A stretch of DNA of 64,000 bases from Aquibacillus sediminis. GTDB taxonomy: Bacteria > Bacillota > Bacilli > Bacillales > Amphibacillaceae. The stretch's first letter is position 1; every line of letters begins with the position of its first letter. A model generated the notes under the pieces. That model worked only from the letters and a program-made list of their open reading frames with translations. It made no database searches and had not been told where the DNA came from. Positions 26,687 to 36,894 of this stretch are shown in pieces. The stretch is taken from positions 21,920 to 85,919 of the forward strand of contig NZ_SZNM01000017.1 of the NCBI RefSeq assembly GCF_005870085.1. The letters are read 5' to 3'. Position numbers and translations under genes: made by a program.

Positions 26687-27625
26687 TTACTTTTCGGTTT
26701 TACTTGCTTCTTTCCAGTATTCGCGTAGGAATACCCAGCCGACGGATAGCATTAGGCCTAGGACAAAGGCTATGGCTGTGTTAAGCATCACGTTTGGTGA
26801 AACTGGATTTTCTGGTTCGTATGGTTGTGCTAGAATCGAAAATTTGTTTTCTACTTGATAGACATCTAGTAAACTTCTTCCTTCTTCATAGTTGTTGTAA
26901 TAACGGTTGTACATATTAGTTAAGCTTGTAATTTTACTATTAATCTTTTCAAATTCTACTTGCTTATTTCGATCTAACGTGTCAAACTCTTGGATTTCTT
27001 CGGTATCAATAACGAATTGATTCGATGAGCTTGTGACAGCATCCATGATAACGATGGTTGGTAACCCTTCTGTTGCTCGGATGTCATTGTATTCGACTAA
27101 CAATTCATCTAGAGATTCTTTCTCAACTTCAGCTTGTTGTTTATAATCTTCTGTTAGCGTTGTAAGACGTTCTGTAATAGTCTCTGATGTATAATCGATC
27201 GATTCATCAATCACGGTATTTAGTATTTCTTGCATTTGTTGTGGATCCGTTCCTGAATAGGTCATATCAATCATTTCGCTATCTTCAGCCAATTCTACTG
27301 TAAGATTTCGTTGAATATCTCTTGCATCTAAGTCTTCCACATCTAATTTATCTGCTACTCTAGTTAATAAATCCAACGAAGTTAGACGCTCTTGCATAAT
27401 TTGTGGTGACACAGCTTCATTTAAGTATGATGCATACTCTCCAGATATGTCTTCTTGATTGACACTGTTTACTAGGATGGTTGCATTTGTTTCATACGAT
27501 GGTGTTAAAAAGAATTTACTGAACGCACCAGCTAACAACGTAAGAACAAGCGTCACGATCACAATTGTTTTTATACCTTTTAATAACGTATCAATAATTT
27601 CCTTTAAGGATATTTCTTCTTCCAT
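26687..27625 (-). CDS. Wzz-family chain-length determinant/modulator, orphan
   Basis: This 312-residue membrane protein has a transmembrane helix at about 17-38 and a coiled periplasm-side type domain (LTTLTEDYKQQAEVEKESLD). A second helix lies near 280-300 after the PENPVSPN proline motif. It is longer than the YveK-like protein at 10167 and lacks its basic kinase-activating tail, and no kinase gene is adjacent. It may set chain length for the Wzy-type protein encoded 0.7 kb upstream (28339). CGGAGTG precedes the ATG. Confidence 0.85.
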   Translation of the reverse strand: MEEEISLKEIIDTLLKGIKTIVIVTLVLTLLAGAFSKFFLTPSYETNATILVNSVNQEDISGEYASYLNEAVSPQIMQERLTSLDLLTRVADKLDVEDLDARDIQRNLTVELAEDSEMIDMTYSGTDPQQMQEILNTVIDESIDYTSETITERLTTLTEDYKQQAEVEKESLDELLVEYNDIRATEGLPTIVIMDAVTSSSNQFVIDTEEIQEFDTLDRNKQVEFEKINSKITSLTNMYNRYYNNYEEGRSLLDVYQVENKFSILAQPYEPENPVSPNVMLNTAIAFVLGLMLSVGWVFLREYWKEASKTEK

Positions 27626-28338
27626 TTACATTCACTCCGATTTTCAACCTGTACTAAGGTGCATTATAGTTGCCTATCATAAACTATTAAAATATGTAAC
27701 AATTTACATTATATTACAAAATTCTACATTTTGAAATATGAAAATTACTAATCTATTATTCTTTTATAGAAACTTGTCGATTGGTAATGCTTTGGCGAAG
27801 ACATAGGCTTAGTGCTCTTGAAATTTTCAACTACGCCGATGATTCAACTGCGTTAAATTTTATAATTTCTATCAATGTAAGAAAACCGGGCAAAACCCGC
27901 CCGGAATAATTGTTGTATACCTATCCATTAAAACATCTAAAAATACCGATAAAGGCACATATACCTTTGGAATTTTAAATAAAATCTGAATTTTTATACT
28001 TTTCAATGCATTTTTTTGTAAAATCATGTTAGTATATATATATAAATAGGTAGGAAAACATATTTATTGATGACCTCCCCAAAAGTTCATTGATATATAT
28101 TTCCTACCTATTTTGTTTTCTAACCTAGAGGAACAATTAAGTCAGACCTTGATAGAGCACCTTAGTCAAACGGATTGATTGCGGGGTTGTTCCCGAAGCT
28201 ATTCCATATGCGAAGGATTACATGTTGGTTATGCCCATCTAAAGAAGAAGCCTTGCGAGATTGCTCTCAACAAGACTTCTTTTATCATAAGGCCTCTCTA
28301 TACTGTGGACAACTTCTGTGCTCGCGATACCCCTGATA
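27626..28338. other. Non-coding gap with three hairpins
   Basis: No convincing gene. Hairpins: 28245-28281 (AAGAAG/CTTCTT arms with inner CTTG and GAGA pairing), the probable terminator of the gene at 28339; 28044-28113, a 14-bp perfect stem AAATAGGTAGGAAA with a 42-nt loop that contains GGGGAGG on the minus strand; and 27886-27904, CCGGGC/GCCCGG followed by U4 on the minus strand. The stretch may encode a minus-strand RNA ending at 27886 (inference). Confidence 0.5.
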
Positions 28339-30615
28339 TTAATCTCTATTGTTAACAATTTGTTCATAGCCTTTTACATAGCCACTAAATTGTTCGTATT
28401 CTTCTGATACCTCGGCATATAGCTTATTTGCTTCGTCTTGATTATTTTCCTTCAATGCTACATACCTTATTGCTTGCTGTCTGAGGTACTGTTCCAAATC
28501 CTCATCCGCGGAAACAGAGCCCCTTTGTAATGCTTGATCTGCTTTCTGAAGTTCACCTTGAATGATATACGCCTGTCCTGCAAAATAATGAGCATCTTTG
28601 TTGATGTTGATGTTTCTTTTATCTGTAAAACGCTCGCTGTATCGTTCACTTATATCCATATATTGCTCATAATAAGCAACAGCTATAGCCGCATCATCTA
28701 GTGCTCGATCTAGCTTATTTTTGGTTGCCTGTTTTAGTGATTGCTCCGATTGAATACCAATGAGTGCGTGATAAGCAGAAACACGGAAACGATCATTTTT
28801 AATGGATTTTTCTAATAAAGCAACTGCCCGTTCTCTTTCACCTAATCGTTCAGCCATTCCTGCTAGATCATACATTAATTCACCATTATGTGGCTCTAGT
28901 TCTTCAGCTTGATGGATTAAATCAATGATTTCTTCTTTCATATTAGGATTGTTAGATTGGGCATACGCTTCTTCATATAACTTGGCCAAATCAATAATTC
29001 TGTCTGGATCGTATGGATGGTAGTTTATTACACTTAATAACCTATCCTCTTGACTGGATAAAGAGTTTTCTTTCGCTAACTGCTTATATTCATAATTTGC
29101 TAATGCTACTCTACTAGTAGTAAACACCATTACTAGTGTTAAAGGTAAAATCACAGCATACTTTAAGATTTTCTTTGTTTTTAATGTATGTATCCATTTC
29201 GTTTCTTGAGGAGGTAAAAGGATTGCAAATGCCCAAAATAATACAAACGCAGTAGTACCATATGACATATTAAAATCCATCGCACTATGAGCTAAAATCA
29301 TGACAATGGAAACAAGCGCTGCAAGATTAAGAGTTTCCGCATTTACTTTACGTTCCCTCCAAGCGACTTGTACTGACAATACGATTAAACCTACAAGCAC
29401 GCCTAAAAACAACAACCCACCAATCCAACCAAGGTTTAGTAGTTCATTTATATAAAAGTTATGAACATCTGTTGCCCAGAAGGGAATCTCTTGATACTGT
29501 GTAAATAGGACACTCCAACTACCTCCACCAAAGCCAAATAGAGGTGCATCCTTGAACATTTGCATAGCTGTATTATACATATCTTGACGAGCGCCAAGAC
29601 TGCCATCGGACAGACTAATTGTGCTGACTCTATTTTGTAAATTTGAAGGTAACAGCCCGTAAATGAATCCTTTATTCACGATATCAAGTACTAATGCCAC
29701 TCCAATGACCGCCATCAAAGTAGGAATTCCCATAATGACCGCAATGTTCACACGCTTTGATAGATTCGGTGTGACATTCTTTGTTATATGTTTATACCCT
29801 ATCACCATTAACGTTAGTAAAATAGAAGCAACAAGTAGATAAATCAGTTCTGACACTTGAAACGTTTTTAAATCACCTTGTAGCATATTAATATAAACAA
29901 TTCCACTTCCTATGACAAGGAACAACGTAAACACCATATACTCTAGTTGTCGTCGGACATTACTTAACAAGATTAAGCCAACAAACCATACAATTGGGAA
30001 AATGACGAATACTCCCCTTGATGAGGAGAATACAACTCCTATTAACAGTGGTACGAGTGGAATTGCATAAATGATGCCATCATACCAAGAAAGCTTGGAT
30101 TTTGTTAGTTGAATTAAGCCAAATAAAAGAAATGCAGCTGTTATTGCAGCAAATGTATTCGGATATTGAATCACGCTACTCATTCTACTACCTAGAAAAC
30201 TATCTTGAAATTCCACAACGCCCCATTTCGATAAAATACCAAATACAGCAATCCATGTACCGGTTAAATAGAATATGTAAGGTAATGCTGTTTTAACGAA
30301 CGGAAGTCTTTTTGCATCAATTAAAAGATAAAGCATCGATGCATAGGTAGACCAACGAATAACTTCATGAATGGTGTCATTTGGTGATTCGGCGGTAAAA
30401 ACACTTAATGCATATAATAGAGGAAAGATAAATATATATGCATACTTATATTGAAAGTCTTGATTGATCAGAACCCAAATCAATGTACTAACTAGGATGA
30501 CCAACGACCACCAGATAAAATGTGTATCAAAAAATAACCCTTTTGAATAGGGTGAAATAATATATGTAAGAGATACTAAGCTAAATAAAATATATAAAAC
30601 GATGTTTTTCGTCAT
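28339..30615 (-). CDS. O-antigen ligase/polymerase (Wzy)-type membrane protein with TPR tail
   Basis: This 758-residue protein has about a dozen membrane helices in the first 500 residues. The conserved Wzy_C loop is near 340-385 (DMYNTAMQMFKDAPLFGFGGGSWS, with VHNFYINELLNLGWIGG). After the last helix a soluble helical tail (about 510-758) shows TPR-like pairs (ELMYDLAGMAERLGERERAV, AGQAYIIQGELQKADQALQ). Members polymerise or ligate lipid-linked glycans or glycosylate proteins on the outer face. AAAGGAGC lies 7 nt before the ATG. It is separate from the two main glycan clusters, with the lipoprotein gene upstream. Confidence 0.88.
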   Translation of the reverse strand: MTKNIVLYILFSLVSLTYIISPYSKGLFFDTHFIWWSLVILVSTLIWVLINQDFQYKYAYIFIFPLLYALSVFTAESPNDTIHEVIRWSTYASMLYLLIDAKRLPFVKTALPYIFYLTGTWIAVFGILSKWGVVEFQDSFLGSRMSSVIQYPNTFAAITAAFLLFGLIQLTKSKLSWYDGIIYAIPLVPLLIGVVFSSSRGVFVIFPIVWFVGLILLSNVRRQLEYMVFTLFLVIGSGIVYINMLQGDLKTFQVSELIYLLVASILLTLMVIGYKHITKNVTPNLSKRVNIAVIMGIPTLMAVIGVALVLDIVNKGFIYGLLPSNLQNRVSTISLSDGSLGARQDMYNTAMQMFKDAPLFGFGGGSWSVLFTQYQEIPFWATDVHNFYINELLNLGWIGGLLFLGVLVGLIVLSVQVAWRERKVNAETLNLAALVSIVMILAHSAMDFNMSYGTTAFVLFWAFAILLPPQETKWIHTLKTKKILKYAVILPLTLVMVFTTSRVALANYEYKQLAKENSLSSQEDRLLSVINYHPYDPDRIIDLAKLYEEAYAQSNNPNMKEEIIDLIHQAEELEPHNGELMYDLAGMAERLGERERAVALLEKSIKNDRFRVSAYHALIGIQSEQSLKQATKNKLDRALDDAAIAVAYYEQYMDISERYSERFTDKRNININKDAHYFAGQAYIIQGELQKADQALQRGSVSADEDLEQYLRQQAIRYVALKENNQDEANKLYAEVSEEYEQFSGYVKGYEQIVNNRD

Positions 30616-30676
30616 AATTAGTGCTCCTTTTCCATTGTTCCTCCATCATTATAGCATTTCAATGTACAAAAAAATA

Positions 30677-30702
30677 CCTTTTACAGCATTTCCTGTAAAA
30701 GG
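30677..30702 (-). terminator. Terminator of the lipoprotein gene at 30716
   Basis: The perfect stem CCTTTTACAG/CTGTAAAAGG is followed on the minus strand by TATTTTTTT. Confidence 0.92.
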
Positions 30703-30715
30703 CAACATGTGTCTG

Positions 30716-31168
30716 TTATTCTTCCTCTTGTTCTTCAAATACAAAGTCTCCAGATACCAGTTCTTCATCGCCTTCAAGCACTGTTAATCTGTATGCTCCA
30801 GAACCTAATTGTTCAAATGTTTGAGCTGGAAGACCATTCATGAATTGTTTCCATTCACCCTGAAGGTCGTATGGAGCTTCCGTTAGGACTTCCCAATCTT
30901 CCCCTTCGTTTTTGCTTAGTTGGATCTTAATATCTTCGGCTGTTTGAGTCTCTTTTGCATTCACAACGAAGTACGGGGTTTCGCCTATGGTGAATAGGTT
31001 TCTGGCTTGGACTTCTGTATCGTTAACTTTTTCGCCAAAGGTGATATTAAAGTTAGATTCTTCTTTTCCTTCCTCACCTAATAACTTCTCATCATCCGAG
31101 TTGTTACAAGCAGTTAGCAAGAATAATAGAAAAACTGTAGTTAGTAGTATGTATAAATTCTTTAACAT
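30716..31168 (-). CDS. Lipoprotein of unknown function
   Basis: This 150-residue protein has a lipoprotein signal peptide ending LLTAC, Cys21 being the lipidation site, then an acidic stretch. The rest is a small beta-rich domain (FTIGETPYFVVNAKETQTAE, SGAYRLTVLEGDEELVSG). It is not recognised as a named family. GGAGG lies before the ATG, and the gene has its own terminator, so it is a single-gene unit. It lies just downstream of the major S-layer gene. An extracytoplasmic ligand- or surface-related role is only a guess. Confidence 0.8.
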   Translation of the reverse strand: MLKNLYILLTTVFLLFLLTACNNSDDEKLLGEEGKEESNFNITFGEKVNDTEVQARNLFTIGETPYFVVNAKETQTAEDIKIQLSKNEGEDWEVLTEAPYDLQGEWKQFMNGLPAQTFEQLGSGAYRLTVLEGDEELVSGDFVFEEQEEE

Positions 31169-31285
31169 CTATATTAACCTCCAATATAGTAGTCCATTAC
31201 TATTATATAATATCTTATTTTATTGGAAGATGAAAGGGTAGGATAATGAATTGGAGCGGAAATTACTTTCATTTGAATATAACCA

Positions 31286-31317
31286 AAAAAAGAGTGAGCA
31301 CGAGGCCCACTCTTTTT
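31286..31317 (-). terminator. Terminator of the major S-layer gene
   Basis: An AAAGAGTG/CACTCTTT stem with a short GC-containing loop, flanked by A7 and T5, lies 6 bp after the stop. Confidence 0.85.
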
Positions 31318-31322
31318 ATTAA

Positions 31323-34244
31323 TTAGTCTTGGTAAACATCAACTGTTACACCAAATTCTTTAACTTCGTTCGCTTCATCAGAATCATCTGTGAAGTATTT
31401 GTTTGAAGTGAAGTCGATTTCGATTTCATCTCCATCTTCATGGTCAGCACCATACACATAAACAGTTACAGTACTTGATGCACTTTCACTGAATACTACA
31501 CTGAACTCACCTTCGCTTGGATTTGTAGTATCAAAGTCAGAAGCTAGTTCTAGTTTTTCGCCGTCAGCATCAACAACAGTAAAGTAAGTTGCTGCAGCCC
31601 CTTCGTTTGATGCTACTACAGCTTCTGTAAATGTTAATTCAATCTCACTTACATTACCTGTTTCATTAACTAAGTTAGGGGTGTTACTATCAGCATCTTC
31701 ATCATATACTTCTGGTGCAATGCGGTCTTCTACATCATGTGTACCTTGGTCAACTTCTTCACCGTATTCATTAACAGAATTTTCGTCTACGACCTCAAGT
31801 TGAACACTGTCTAAGTCGGCAGGTAGAGCATCGTCAGAAAGTTCGAATGTTAATACTGTGTTACCAGCTGAATTCAAGCTAGTAGATACTTTCTCAATAT
31901 CTGCACTTTCATTTAAGCCGTTGAATTCAAAATCATCTTTATCAAATTCATCTAGACGATCTTTAAGTACAGCGACTACAGTGTTAGTATCTGTTGCATA
32001 GATTTCGTCAAACTCAACAACATCTTCGCCAGCAACATCTACTTCGGATTGAAGACCAGTTTTATTACCTGAATCATCAGCTACACGTCCAACATATAGT
32101 TCTAAATCATCATAGTTAGTTGAACCATCCCACTCTTCATCAAGAATAGTGATTTCTACTGATGAATCATCTAGAGTTTTAATTTCAGTTCCATCTACAT
32201 CCGATAAATCATAAGCTTTATCTTCATCGGTAGTATCAACAATTACATACTTTTCTAAGTCAGCAATTGAGTATTCACCAGTAGTAGACATCTTTTCAGG
32301 GTATCTTACTACTAACTTATGCTCATCAGTGCCCTCATAGAATTTAGATGTAGCATCTGCAGTTAAATTAGGAGCATTCTCATCTGCAACAGCGAAGTCT
32401 TTAGTTGTTTTATCAATTTCGTTACCTGCTAAGTCTTCTACGCCATCAACTACAATAGTATAATCTCCTACTAAATCATCAGTAGCGTTAATTGTTACAA
32501 CATCGCCATCTACATCGATTGAACCAGCAAGGTCAGTTTCTTCGCCATCTTCATCAAGGATAGTGAAGTTATCTCTGTCAGCTTTAACATCTTCAGAGAA
32601 TGTTAGCTCTACTTCTGATTCAGAAGCATCAATTTCTTCAAGTACTGGAGCTTCTTCATCAACAGTTACTTCTACTTCTACAGTTGTTTGATTTTTGATA
32701 TCGTTACCCCAAAGGTCAACAATAGCTTCACCTGGTAGGTAAACGTATGCTGTACCTTGTGGAAGTTCATTGTCATTATCATCGTCCACAAAAGTTAATG
32801 TTAGTTCATTACCATCAAGTTCATAGTCAACAGCTGGGTTGTTAGAGTTTGTATGATAGAACTCATCAGCATCTATATCATTTTCATCGATATCGATATC
32901 TTCATCGAATACTAATGTTACACTTCTTGGAGAAGCATCTTTGTATCCAACTACTTCTGGAGCATCTTCATCAACTACAACATTTAGAGTTTCAGTAGTT
33001 GCCTTAACGTTGTATCCAGCATAATCTTCTAGTGAACTATCTACAGAAATATCAACTGGTCCTTCTTCAAGATCAGCGTAAGTAGTAACGTTAACCTCTG
33101 TACCATTGTTTAATACTTCTACAGATTCAATGTAGTAGTCTCCACCATCTACTTCAAATGCATCTTTTAAGTCTACAGTTTCACCAGCTTGGTTTTTGAA
33201 TGAACTACTATCTTCATCATAATAAACATCAAGTGGTTCACTGAATTTAACTTTAATTGTATCTTTACCAGCAACTTCTGCACCAGTAACTTCTGGAATA
33301 GTAGTATCGAAGAATTCAACTTCTTCAACCACTTCTTCACCAGTTACAACTTCATCAACAGTTAAAGTGTATACATCTTGGTTGTTTGCTACTTTTTCAT
33401 TATCGTCAATTGTAACAACAACTTTTACTTGAGAATTAACTGAAGCTACTTGTACGTCACTTTCTACAACGTCAACAGAAATATCTAATTCTTCTCCATC
33501 TTCATCTTCAAGAATGTAGTTGTCCACATCTTCAACAGCGTCAAGATCTACATCACCAGATAGAGTTAATTCAACTTGCTTGTTGTTAGAAGCACTTACT
33601 TCATCAACAGCTGGCTCGTAGCTGATTTGATCAGTAGCTTCTAGAGCACGATAGATCATTGCAGCTAATTCACCGCGTGTTACGTTATCTTTTGGTGCGA
33701 AAGTAGTATCGCTATAACCATTAACGATTCCGTTTGCGTAAGCAGTTTCAACTTCCGCTTTTAGTGTACCTTGAAGATCTTCAAAAGAAGTCTCAACGCC
33801 ACCATTTAAGCCGAACGCTCTAACGATCGTTGCAGCAGCAGCTTCACGAGTTAGGTTATCATTAGCGTTGAAGTTACCATCGAAATCTCCACCGAAAATG
33901 TCTGATACAGCATCAATGTGCTCATAGAATGTCGGAGAGTTTACAGGAGTTACGTCTGCATAATCTTCAACACCGTCAGCTTCAAGTCCTAGTGCGTTTG
34001 CAAGGTACTTCGCTGACTGTGCACGTGTTACTTCTTCTTTTGGACGGAATGTGTCGTCAGGGAATCCGCCAATGATATCTTGAGATGCCAAGAAACTGAT
34101 TTCTGCTTCGAATTCAGTACCTGCTACATCAGTTAGGTTAGTATCCGCAGCAGATACCGCTGCAGGTACTATAGCTGCACCAGCTACTGCAGCTGTTAAT
34201 GTTGTTGCAAAAACTTTACGGTTGTTCTTTTTTTGCTCACCCAT
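31323..34244 (-). CDS. Probable major S-layer protein with three N-terminal SLH domains
   Basis: This 973-residue exported protein has a signal peptide ending AAVSAADT (about 1-33). Three SLH modules lie at about 34-205 (VTRAQSAKYLANALGL, LTREAAAATIVRAFGL, VTRGELAAMIYRALEA). About 770 residues of Asp/Glu-rich beta-sandwich repeats follow, each near a DEDAPEV or DEEAPVLEE-like boundary with VELTFSEDV/VTLVFDEDI strands, like bacterial Ig-type S-layer modules. The strong acidity fits a salt-rich habitat. It has a near-consensus promoter, an about 115-nt leader, a strong GGGAGG site and its own terminator, all expected of an abundant surface-layer subunit. Anchoring would be through pyruvylated wall polymer. 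Confidence 0.9.
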   Translation of the reverse strand: MGEQKKNNRKVFATTLTAAVAGAAIVPAAVSAADTNLTDVAGTEFEAEISFLASQDIIGGFPDDTFRPKEEVTRAQSAKYLANALGLEADGVEDYADVTPVNSPTFYEHIDAVSDIFGGDFDGNFNANDNLTREAAAATIVRAFGLNGGVETSFEDLQGTLKAEVETAYANGIVNGYSDTTFAPKDNVTRGELAAMIYRALEATDQISYEPAVDEVSASNNKQVELTLSGDVDLDAVEDVDNYILEDEDGEELDISVDVVESDVQVASVNSQVKVVVTIDDNEKVANNQDVYTLTVDEVVTGEEVVEEVEFFDTTIPEVTGAEVAGKDTIKVKFSEPLDVYYDEDSSSFKNQAGETVDLKDAFEVDGGDYYIESVEVLNNGTEVNVTTYADLEEGPVDISVDSSLEDYAGYNVKATTETLNVVVDEDAPEVVGYKDASPRSVTLVFDEDIDIDENDIDADEFYHTNSNNPAVDYELDGNELTLTFVDDDNDNELPQGTAYVYLPGEAIVDLWGNDIKNQTTVEVEVTVDEEAPVLEEIDASESEVELTFSEDVKADRDNFTILDEDGEETDLAGSIDVDGDVVTINATDDLVGDYTIVVDGVEDLAGNEIDKTTKDFAVADENAPNLTADATSKFYEGTDEHKLVVRYPEKMSTTGEYSIADLEKYVIVDTTDEDKAYDLSDVDGTEIKTLDDSSVEITILDEEWDGSTNYDDLELYVGRVADDSGNKTGLQSEVDVAGEDVVEFDEIYATDTNTVVAVLKDRLDEFDKDDFEFNGLNESADIEKVSTSLNSAGNTVLTFELSDDALPADLDSVQLEVVDENSVNEYGEEVDQGTHDVEDRIAPEVYDEDADSNTPNLVNETGNVSEIELTFTEAVVASNEGAAATYFTVVDADGEKLELASDFDTTNPSEGEFSVVFSESASSTVTVYVYGADHEDGDEIEIDFTSNKYFTDDSDEANEVKEFGVTVDVYQD

Positions 34245-34358
34245 TATTTAAATTTCCTCCCTTATTTTGACTATACATTTAGGAATATATTTAAAACTAT
34301 GTATAATAGTTTCCTAAAGTAATAGTTGGATTACTAGATGTTTATCATTACAAGGATT

Positions 34359-34387
34359 AGTATATTAAACATCCTGGTAATAGTCAA
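34359..34387 (-). promoter_or_regulatory. Sigma-A promoter of the major S-layer gene
   Basis: On the minus strand TTGACT (34382-34387) and TATACT (34359-34364) have exactly 17 bp between them. The start codon is 115 bp downstream, leaving a long AT-rich leader. No other gene could use it in that direction. Confidence 0.85.
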
Positions 34388-34678
34388 CTAGATTAGACAA
34401 ATAATTCCATATTTGGTAATTGGTAAAATTATCCAAAATGCTAGTACTATTGTAACAAACTTCCACCACCCAATCAATTATTAAAATTCTATGAACCTTC
34501 AAATCTTATGTACACTATTTTCAATCTAGAACTCCTTTTTTTAATAAAGTGAAACTTCTATCAATGGGGGGGCTTTCAAACCCACTGATTGTTAATCGGA
34601 CATTTACTGGCAGCTGATCTCAACTTACCTTATTTGGTGTTACCTCGTAGATTGAAATAGGGGCATGCGGGATAAATA

Positions 34679-34715
34679 AAAAACTGGAAGGGCCATAGAG
34701 CCTCTTCCAGTTTTT
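34679..34715 (-). terminator. Terminator of the SLH lytic transglycosylase gene
   Basis: The perfect stem AAAAACTGGAAG/CTTCCAGTTTTT has a 13-nt loop, 7 bp after the stop codon. Confidence 0.9.
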
Positions 34716-34721
34716 CGCTGT

Positions 34722-36227
34722 TTATTTTGCATCGATTGTTTTATACATCAGAATTGAAAAGTCTTGTCTTGTAATTGGATCGTGGAAGCCAAATTCAGAT
34801 TGATTGATCCCTTTTGTAATATCATTGGCATAAAGCGCTTGGATTGCCGCTTCAAATTGATGTCCTTTCGGTATATCAGTAAACTGTTTATCGGACTCTC
34901 CGCTAATCTTGAATGCACGTGCAAGTACAGCGGCCATTTCGCTACGTGTTAATTTTTCCGAACGATTAAATTCACCGCCTGCACCACGGAAAATCCCCGC
35001 TTCTTTTGCAGCTGCAATTTCACGATAGAAGTCTTCCCCTACCTGAACATCTGCAAAACCAGTGTCATCCACATCTGGTGTTGGGAGTTCTAATGCTCGA
35101 ACAAACATGAGCGCTGCTTGCACGCGTGTTAATGTTTGTTTCGGACGGAAGGTATCGTCATTAAAACCGCCAATAATGCCTTGATCCACAAGTTGATTGA
35201 CTTCCTCTAACCCACGATGATTAGGGGAATAAGCATGAAAGTCATTAAAACGGATCAGATCAACATAGCTAGAAGCGACATAGCCCGCTTCCCCATCTTC
35301 TGTCTCAATCGGATACCAAACAAAGTGATTATATTGGGAGGATGGATATTCCATTTCCCCTGTTAGTTGAAGGAGTTCACCTTCAGGTAGTGGTTGTTCT
35401 CGGATCACCTCACCATCAGGAGCATCACGAAGATTAACATTACCAGTCGTTACAATCGTATCTCCCTGTTCGTATACTTGATGGGATTTCACCGGTGAAG
35501 CATCTATATTGTAATGGAGTTTATTGTTAAAATAGATTAGCGAGCTGTCTGGTTTGTATTCTAGATCAAGCTGACTTGGCTTAACTAACGGGACTGTCGT
35601 AAAACTATTTTGTTCAATATGACGATACACCTTGTCTTGATAGGTTTCTGCACCATATTCATCTGAGATCGTATGGCCGTATTTTTCTTCTCGTACTTGT
35701 TCGTCTAATGTTGGGTCATTGATCTCTGATCTACCATTATAGGCCATCACCGCAAAATACCAGTTTTCTAACTTTTCCTTTGAGCCATCATTGATGACAG
35801 GTAGTGCCGTTTCTGCATAGGTTTTATTCGCTAGTTCCCACTTCTCTAGCAGAATATCAATCCCTATTTCGATATTATAGTCGATATCATAGCTTAACTT
35901 GTCTTTTTCTTCAGGGTTGTCATCAAAATAACTGTCTGACAACGTCACTTGCATGATGCCAATCCCACCATCCTCACTTGCATTTAATAATGGGTTACCA
36001 TCTGAATCAAATTGACGCCATCTACTTTCTTGCCACGCTATTGCTTTCACAATCTCAGGTGGAACATCATGTTCGATCGCTGCCTCTGTTAACAATTGGT
36101 TGATTTCTGCAGTCGGTGGGTTTTCGTGACTATCTGATTGCGCATCACTTGCCGCTACGCTACCCACTTGCGCAAAAGCAACCATTGCTAACACCAATCC
36201 AACTAGTAACGGCTTAACTTTTCTCAT
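34722..36227 (-). CDS. Wall-anchored lytic transglycosylase (SLT-SH3b-SLH)
   Basis: This 501-residue exported protein has a signal peptide at about 1-27. A goose-lysozyme/SLT-type domain at about 40-200 has the catalytic Glu67 in IAWQESRW and GGIGIMQVTLSD. An SH3b-like domain lies at about 250-320 (GNVNLRDAPDGEVI, YNHFVWYPIETEDGEAGYVA). Three SLH modules fill the C-terminus (LTRVQAALMFVRALEL, LTRSEMAAVLARAFKI, ITRQDFSILMYKTI). It would cleave peptidoglycan while held to the wall polymer through SLH. GGGAG lies 7 nt before the ATG. It is a single-gene unit, next to the S-layer gene but with its own terminator. Confidence 0.9.
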   Translation of the reverse strand: MRKVKPLLVGLVLAMVAFAQVGSVAASDAQSDSHENPPTAEINQLLTEAAIEHDVPPEIVKAIAWQESRWRQFDSDGNPLLNASEDGGIGIMQVTLSDSYFDDNPEEKDKLSYDIDYNIEIGIDILLEKWELANKTYAETALPVINDGSKEKLENWYFAVMAYNGRSEINDPTLDEQVREEKYGHTISDEYGAETYQDKVYRHIEQNSFTTVPLVKPSQLDLEYKPDSSLIYFNNKLHYNIDASPVKSHQVYEQGDTIVTTGNVNLRDAPDGEVIREQPLPEGELLQLTGEMEYPSSQYNHFVWYPIETEDGEAGYVASSYVDLIRFNDFHAYSPNHRGLEEVNQLVDQGIIGGFNDDTFRPKQTLTRVQAALMFVRALELPTPDVDDTGFADVQVGEDFYREIAAAKEAGIFRGAGGEFNRSEKLTRSEMAAVLARAFKISGESDKQFTDIPKGHQFEAAIQALYANDITKGINQSEFGFHDPITRQDFSILMYKTIDAK

Positions 36228-36609
36228 CTTTTTCTCCCATCCCTTCTACTATTCCTATTGTCTATTATACTCGCATTCTATTAGATAACTAGTAACAACA
36301 TTTACTAGTTTATCACACATAACCGGCGAGGATAAGCTTGGATGATTTATATTATATAATAGTAGAATTTAGGAGTTTTAGTTATAAGTGGGTCTATTTC
36401 ATGGGGAATAATCGTGTTTTTGTTTTTCGGAAGGGTGGGTAGTCTGTTAGTTTTATTATGGGTTGGTAGAAGGATGCCTAGGGGATTTTTCATGGATCTG
36501 CTGTGACAGGTCTCGCTCTCGGTTGATTCGTGATCCTTTTCTCGTAGATAACAATTTGCTCAGATTCAGCTATTGTTTAGGTGTTTTATGTGACGTTAAT
36601 CAGAACACC

Positions 36610-36750
36610 AATACAGCGTAGGTAGAATACGGAGACTCCTATGGTAACAGCACGAGCCGAAGATCCACTTGGTAAAGTGGTTTTCTTTACCAAGTTAGCT
36701 GAGGCCGTGCCCATGGAAAGCGGAGTATTCTACCGAAGCGATTGTGTACC
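36610..36750. repeat. Interspersed palindromic repeat element
   Basis: The arms GTAGAATACGGAGACTCC and GGAAAGCGGAGTATTCTACC are inverted, with an inner CAGCACGAGCCGAAGAT / TTAGCTGAGGCCGTGCC pairing and a central CTTGGTAAAG/CTTTACCAAG hairpin. This layout matches a repeat type widespread in Bacillaceae intergenic DNA. It lies in the gene-free stretch 36228-36894, which otherwise shows only AT-rich sequence and an A13 tract near 36847. Confidence 0.8.
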
Positions 36751-36894
36751 ACTCAATTAACAGTAGGAAAAAGATAACTTAGTAAAAAAGTTAAAAAGGA
36801 GCACCAAAAACAACAATCTTTTTAGAAAACAGCTTAAAATTGCGACAAAAAAAAAAAAAGACCTTCACTATCACTAGTAAAAGTCTTCTTAGCT

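Noticed and set aside
27886..28030. 51-aa minus-strand frame starting near 28026
   Set aside because: There is no Shine-Dalgarno, the composition is AT-driven, and it ends in the hairpin; it is more likely part of a non-coding transcript.
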